This document shows, piece after piece, positions 1-5,351 of a stretch of 5,351 nucleotides of DNA. Below the pieces are notes generated by a model. The model ran no database searches. It saw only the letters and a list, made by a program, of their open reading frames with translations, and was not told the origin of the DNA. Position numbers and translations under genes: made by a program. How positions within the stretch are numbered: position 1 is the stretch's first letter; each line of letters starts with the position of its first letter. Source of the DNA: Verrucomicrobiales bacterium (GTDB lineage Bacteria; Verrucomicrobiota; Verrucomicrobiia; Verrucomicrobiales; SLCJ01); contig SLCJ01000236.1 in assembly GCA_007125835.1 (NCBI GenBank), positions 1 to 5,351 on the forward strand, given 5' to 3'.

Positions 1-141
1 GAATGGGAGCGGGTGATGAGTGGGTATGGACGGCTTTACTGGCGGGTGGCAGGAAGTGCGGCGAGCCTTGCGGCCGCGGCGCGAGCTGCGGGTCAGCAGT
101 GGTTCTGGGGGGCTGGGAAGCGGAGGGGTGCTGACGTGTAG
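1..141 (+). CDS. possible C-terminal end of an unrecognised upstream protein (partial)
   Basis: One frame is open from the first base to a TAG at 139-141, giving 46 residues that begin EWERVMSGYGRLYWRVAG and end GKRRGADV. The piece is rich in Ala, Gly, Arg and Trp (four Trp), with an Ala-rich helix-like centre around residues 19-30 and a basic tail. I do not recognise a family. In favour: the frame is open to the edge, its composition looks more protein-like than the Cys/Gly-rich neighbouring frame, and it lies on the same strand as tdh. Against: it is short, the opposite strand is also open here (stop-poor GC-rich DNA), and its Ala codons are mostly GCG whereas kbl prefers GCC. The start, if real, lies outside the window. 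It could equally be non-coding. Confidence 0.25.
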   Translation, partial: EWERVMSGYGRLYWRVAGSAASLAAAARAAGQQWFWGAGKRRGADV

Positions 142-150
142 GGTGAGGGG
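107..150 (+). other. cluster of G runs, loose G-quadruplex candidate
   Basis: Five runs of three or more G occur on the + strand at 107-112, 115-117, 125-128, 141-143 and 147-150. The gaps between them are 2, 7, 12 and 3 bases. The 12-base gap exceeds the usual 7-base loop limit, so this meets only a relaxed G-quadruplex definition. The surrounding ~200 bases are G-rich in general, so the runs may simply reflect composition. They overlap the end of the possible partial reading frame and lie about 350 bases upstream of tdh. Confidence 0.2.
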
Positions 151-503
151 CGGCATGTTTTTGAGGGGATCGCTGGAGTGGAGGGAGGAGAAAATGAATG
201 GAGAGAGAGGAGGCCGTGCCGTCATTTTCATGCGTGCAGCGATTTGCGTGACAGCAAAGGCCAGCGGCCCTACAAACTAGCTTCCTGGGATTGGCGTTTA
301 CCGGATGTGATCCTTGTGAATGGCGCACCTTGTGTTTATGCGCACGGTCTTGAGCAGGAAATTGAAAGCGCTCGGTATCTTCAAATAAATATTGGCAGGC
401 AACTAATGAAATCGGCAGTAGACGGTCGGTTTTCCTTGCCAAGTCGGGTGGATTGACTTTGATTCGCCGGGGCAGCGTCGTGCATCGGCGGTCCACCTAA
501 TTC
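142..503. other. gene-poor region upstream of tdh
   Basis: I see no convincing gene in these 362 bases. Bases 142-215 continue the G- and purine-rich composition of the left edge; 216-503 are mixed. A GGAGG at 184-188 lies five bases before an ATG at 194, which opens a frame of only 28 codons (stop 278-280); the purine-rich background makes this easy to get by chance. The most AT-rich patch is about 376-392. It follows a TTGAAA at 362-367, and TTGAA (362-366) and TTCAA (380-384) form a small inverted repeat with a 13-base gap. This is where I would look first for the tdh promoter or an operator, but no well-spaced -35/-10 pair stands out. No RNA gene or riboswitch fold was recognised. Confidence 0.5.
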
Positions 504-1532
504 ATGAAAGCTCTCGTCAAAAAAGAAGCGGCACCCGGGCTCTGGCTCGAGGACGTGCCCGAACCGGAGGTTGGCCCCCGCGACGTCCTGATCCGCATCC
601 GCAAGACCTCGATCTGCGGCACCGATGTCCATATCTGGAAGTGGGATGATTGGGCCCGCAAGACCATCCCCGTGCCGATGGTGGTCGGCCACGAATTCTG
701 TGGGGTGGTTGAAAGTGTCGGAGCTGCTGTGACTGACATCCGTGTTGGCGAACTTGTTTCAGGAGAGGGGCACGTGGTCTGTGGACGCTGCCGCAACTGT
801 CAGGCCGGCCGCCGCCATCTCTGTCCGCATACCCAGGGTGTCGGGGTCAATCGTGCCGGGGCATTTGCGGAATTGCTGTGCATTCCCTATACCAATGTTT
901 ATAAAGTTGACCCCTCGATTCCGGAGGAAGTCATTTCCACCTTTGACCCGCTGGGCAACGCCGTTCACACTGCTCTTTCGTGGGATCTTGTCGCCGAGGA
1001 CGTGTTGATCACCGGGGCCGGTCCCATCGGCTGTATGGCCGCGGCTGTGGCGTGTTTCGCCGGGGCCCGCCACGTCGTGGTGACCGACGTCAACCCGTGG
1101 CGCCTGGAGTTGGCAGCGAAACTGGGAGCCACACGCACCGTGAACGTGGCAGAGGAATCCCTCGCTCAGGTGAAGAGGGAACTCGGCATGGTCGAGGGAT
1201 TCGATGTCGGGCTGGAAATGAGTGGCCATCCTTCCGGAATGAACGACCAACTCGAGCATGCCGCGAACGGCGGTAGGATTTCGCTCCTGGGAATCTTCCC
1301 TGAAACGTTTCCCGTCGACTGGGACAAGGTGATTTTCAAGGGGCTGCTTCTCAAAGGGATTTACGGGCGTGAAATGTATGAGACATGGTATAAGATGACC
1401 TCGATGATCCGTGCCGGCCTCGACATCTCGCCTGTCATCACCCACCGTTTTCACTATGTTGATTTCAAAGCCGGGTTTGAAACCATGATGGGCGGGCAGT
1501 CCGGCAAAGTGGTTCTCGATTGGACCACTTGA
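504..1532 (+). CDS. tdh: L-threonine 3-dehydrogenase (zinc-dependent, MDR family)
   Basis: Tdh oxidises L-threonine to 2-amino-3-ketobutyrate with NAD+ in the cytoplasm, the first step of threonine breakdown to glycine. The 342-residue protein aligns end to end with the 341-residue E. coli enzyme from memory, which fixes the start. Visible residues: catalytic zinc ligands Cys38 (in ICGTD), His63 and Glu64 (GHE); His90 in the SGEGH motif; the structural zinc set Cys93, Cys96, Cys99 and Cys107; the Rossmann loop GAGPIG at 171-176; and Asp195 at the end of the next strand, expected to bind the NAD ribose. The motifs FDPLGNAVHTA (147-157) and IKG-type KGIYGREMYETWYKM near the C-terminus are typical of Tdh rather than other alcohol or sorbitol dehydrogenases. 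The gene precedes kbl on the same strand, the reverse of the E. coli kbl-tdh order. No Shine-Dalgarno is seen; the bases just before ATG are pyrimidine-rich. Confidence 0.97.
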   Translation: MKALVKKEAAPGLWLEDVPEPEVGPRDVLIRIRKTSICGTDVHIWKWDDWARKTIPVPMVVGHEFCGVVESVGAAVTDIRVGELVSGEGHVVCGRCRNCQAGRRHLCPHTQGVGVNRAGAFAELLCIPYTNVYKVDPSIPEEVISTFDPLGNAVHTALSWDLVAEDVLITGAGPIGCMAAAVACFAGARHVVVTDVNPWRLELAAKLGATRTVNVAEESLAQVKRELGMVEGFDVGLEMSGHPSGMNDQLEHAANGGRISLLGIFPETFPVDWDKVIFKGLLLKGIYGREMYETWYKMTSMIRAGLDISPVITHRFHYVDFKAGFETMMGGQSGKVVLDWTT

Positions 1533-1601
1533 GCCCCCGGCAGACGTAACCACCCCACGACCCACGATCAAAACACGCACCCCAATACACCCCATTCTTC
1601 C
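1533..1601 (+). promoter_or_regulatory. C-rich, G-poor tdh-kbl spacer, possible rut-like or unstructured leader
   Basis: This 69-base spacer has only eight G on the + strand and is dominated by C and A, unlike the balanced G and C of the flanking genes. The heptamer CACCCCA occurs three times, at 1551-1557, 1578-1584 and 1588-1594, the last two one DNA turn (10 bases) apart. A transcript this poor in G would fold little. Such C-over-G stretches are what Rho binds (rut sites), so it could allow Rho-dependent attenuation between tdh and kbl. It could equally serve as an open leader that lets ribosomes start on kbl without a Shine-Dalgarno, or the repeats could be a protein-binding site. No intrinsic terminator hairpin is present, so read-through from tdh into kbl is plausible. 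The function is inference. Confidence 0.35.
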
Positions 1602-2798
1602 ATGATTCCCGAATCCTACCGCAACCAGCTCCGCGAAACCCTCGATTCTATCCGCAACGACGGCCTTTACAAACAGGAACGCCACATCGAGTCGCCGCAG
1701 AACGCCACCGTCCGCCTTCACGATGGACGCGAGGTGATCAACATGTGCGCCAACAACTACCTAGGCCTCGCCGACCATCCCGATGTGGTGGCGGCGGCCC
1801 GCGAGGCCCTCGACCGCTGGGGATTCGGGATGGCCAGCGTGCGCTTCATTTGCGGCACCCAGTCGCTTCACCGCCAGCTTGAGGAGCGGATCAGCGGGTT
1901 TCTCGGCACCGAGGACACCATCCTCTACCCGAGCTGCTTTGACGCGAACGCCGGGCTTTTTGAAACCCTTCTCTGCCCAGAGGACGCCGTGATCTCAGAC
2001 CAGCTCAACCACGCATCGATCATTGATGGTGTGCGTCTTTGTAAGGCCGCGCGCTTCCGCTACGCCAATAATGACATGGAGGATCTCGAGCGCAAGCTCC
2101 AGGAGGCGGATGCTGCCGGAGCCCGCGTGAAATTGATCACCACCGACGGTGTGTTTTCCATGGACGGCATCATCGCCCGGCTCGATGAGGTGCACGCCCT
2201 CGCTGCCAAATATGGGGCGATTGTCCACTTTGATGACTGCCACGCCACCGGATTTCTTGGAGCTACCGGACGCGGCACGCACGAGCATTGCGGCATCAAG
2301 GACGGAATCGATCTGACCACGGGAACTCTCGGCAAGGCTCTGGGCGGAGCCTCCGGCGGCTACACCTCCGGCAGCCGCGAGATTGTCGAGCTGCTGCGTC
2401 AGCGCAGCCGCCCTTATCTTTTCTCCAACAGTGTCGCTCCCCCCATCGCCGCCGCCGCCCTCAAGGTCTTCGACCTGCTCGACGCATCGACGGAACTGCG
2501 TGATAGGGTGGAGGAGAACACCCGCTATTTCCGCGCCGCCATGGCAGAGGCGGGCTTTGCCCTCTCGGGCAGCGACCACCCCATTACTCCAGTGATGCTG
2601 GGTGACGCCGCTCTCAGCCAGCGTTTCGCCGATGCTTTGCTCGACGAGGGAGTCTATGCCATAGGATTCTTTTACCCCGTGGTGCCCAAGGACACGGCCC
2701 GCATCCGTACCCAGATCAGCGCCGCCCACACCCGCGAAATGCTCGACAAGGCCGTCGAGGCGTTCATCACTGTGGGGCGGCGGCTGGGGGTGGTCTGA
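1602..2798 (+). CDS. kbl: glycine C-acetyltransferase (2-amino-3-ketobutyrate CoA ligase)
   Basis: Kbl is a cytoplasmic PLP enzyme of the alpha-oxoamine synthase family. It cleaves 2-amino-3-ketobutyrate with CoA to glycine and acetyl-CoA, taking the unstable product of Tdh made by the gene before it. At 398 residues it matches the E. coli enzyme in length and aligns from the first Met, supporting the start. Key residues: the PLP Schiff-base lysine Lys245 in TGTLGKALGGASGG; His137 in LNHASIIDG, which stacks on the cofactor ring; Ser186 in DGVFSMDG; and Asp211 and His214 in FDDCHATGF. Family signatures CANNYLGLA (49-57), GFGMASVRFICGTQ (74-87) and RQRSRPYLFSNS are intact. The active-site strand reads DDCHATGF where E. 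coli has DDSHAVGF; the Cys/Thr version resembles eukaryotic GCAT (ECHATGF). No Shine-Dalgarno precedes the ATG. The stop is 13 bases from the convergent carB stop. Confidence 0.97.
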   Translation: MIPESYRNQLRETLDSIRNDGLYKQERHIESPQNATVRLHDGREVINMCANNYLGLADHPDVVAAAREALDRWGFGMASVRFICGTQSLHRQLEERISGFLGTEDTILYPSCFDANAGLFETLLCPEDAVISDQLNHASIIDGVRLCKAARFRYANNDMEDLERKLQEADAAGARVKLITTDGVFSMDGIIARLDEVHALAAKYGAIVHFDDCHATGFLGATGRGTHEHCGIKDGIDLTTGTLGKALGGASGGYTSGSREIVELLRQRSRPYLFSNSVAPPIAAAALKVFDLLDASTELRDRVEENTRYFRAAMAEAGFALSGSDHPITPVMLGDAALSQRFADALLDEGVYAIGFFYPVVPKDTARIRTQISAAHTREMLDKAVEAFITVGRRLGVV

Positions 2799-2811
2799 GC
2801 GGCGGGGCCGT

Positions 2812-5351
<2,540 letters not shown>

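Noticed and set aside
350..381. TTGAGC (350-355) with TATCTT (376-381) as a -35/-10 promoter
   Set aside because: The 20-base spacing is too long and both boxes are poor matches. Other pairs nearby are no better, so no promoter is called.
759..1721. 320-codon open frame on the - strand across tdh
   Set aside because: It lies antisense to tdh, whose metal and NAD motifs and full-length alignment are unambiguous. The antisense translation shows no recognisable domain and is explained by stop-poor GC-rich codons.
1995..2729. 244-codon open frame on the - strand across kbl
   Set aside because: It is the antisense shadow of kbl, whose PLP-site residues are intact; it has no recognisable motif of its own.

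Overview
The window is ordinary bacterial chromosome from a GC-rich organism. It holds three confidently recognised metabolic genes plus a gene-poor stretch at the left edge. Codons end mostly in G or C. Neither visible start codon (tdh, kbl) has a Shine-Dalgarno sequence, and CarB ends in a short tail containing 'TPLQVWN'. These traits, with the tdh-kbl pair, would fit a Verrucomicrobiota-like bacterium. That assignment is an inference from general resemblance and is weak; no marker gene here settles it.

Layout. Bases 1-141 have one frame open from the window edge to a stop, possibly the last 46 codons of an unrecognised upstream gene. Bases 142-503 carry no convincing gene. The first ~215 bases are strikingly G-rich on the + strand and include a cluster of G runs. 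From 504 to 2798, on the + strand, lie tdh (L-threonine 3-dehydrogenase) and kbl (glycine C-acetyltransferase), separated by a 69-base C-rich, G-poor spacer. From 2812 to the right edge, on the - strand and convergent with kbl, lies most of carB (carbamoyl-phosphate synthase large subunit). Its first ~228 codons are outside the window.

Function. Tdh and Kbl form the two-step threonine catabolic route. Threonine is oxidised to 2-amino-3-ketobutyrate, which is unstable and is then cleaved with CoA to glycine and acetyl-CoA. All metal-binding residues of Tdh and the PLP-binding residues of Kbl can be read directly. CarB supplies carbamoyl phosphate for pyrimidine and arginine synthesis. It is unrelated in pathway and appears to be only a positional neighbour.

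I found no RNA gene, mobile element, CRISPR array or novel multi-gene system. The most interesting signals are in the non-coding pieces: the C-rich tdh-kbl spacer with three copies of a 7-base motif, the G-rich left edge, and the absence of Shine-Dalgarno sequences.
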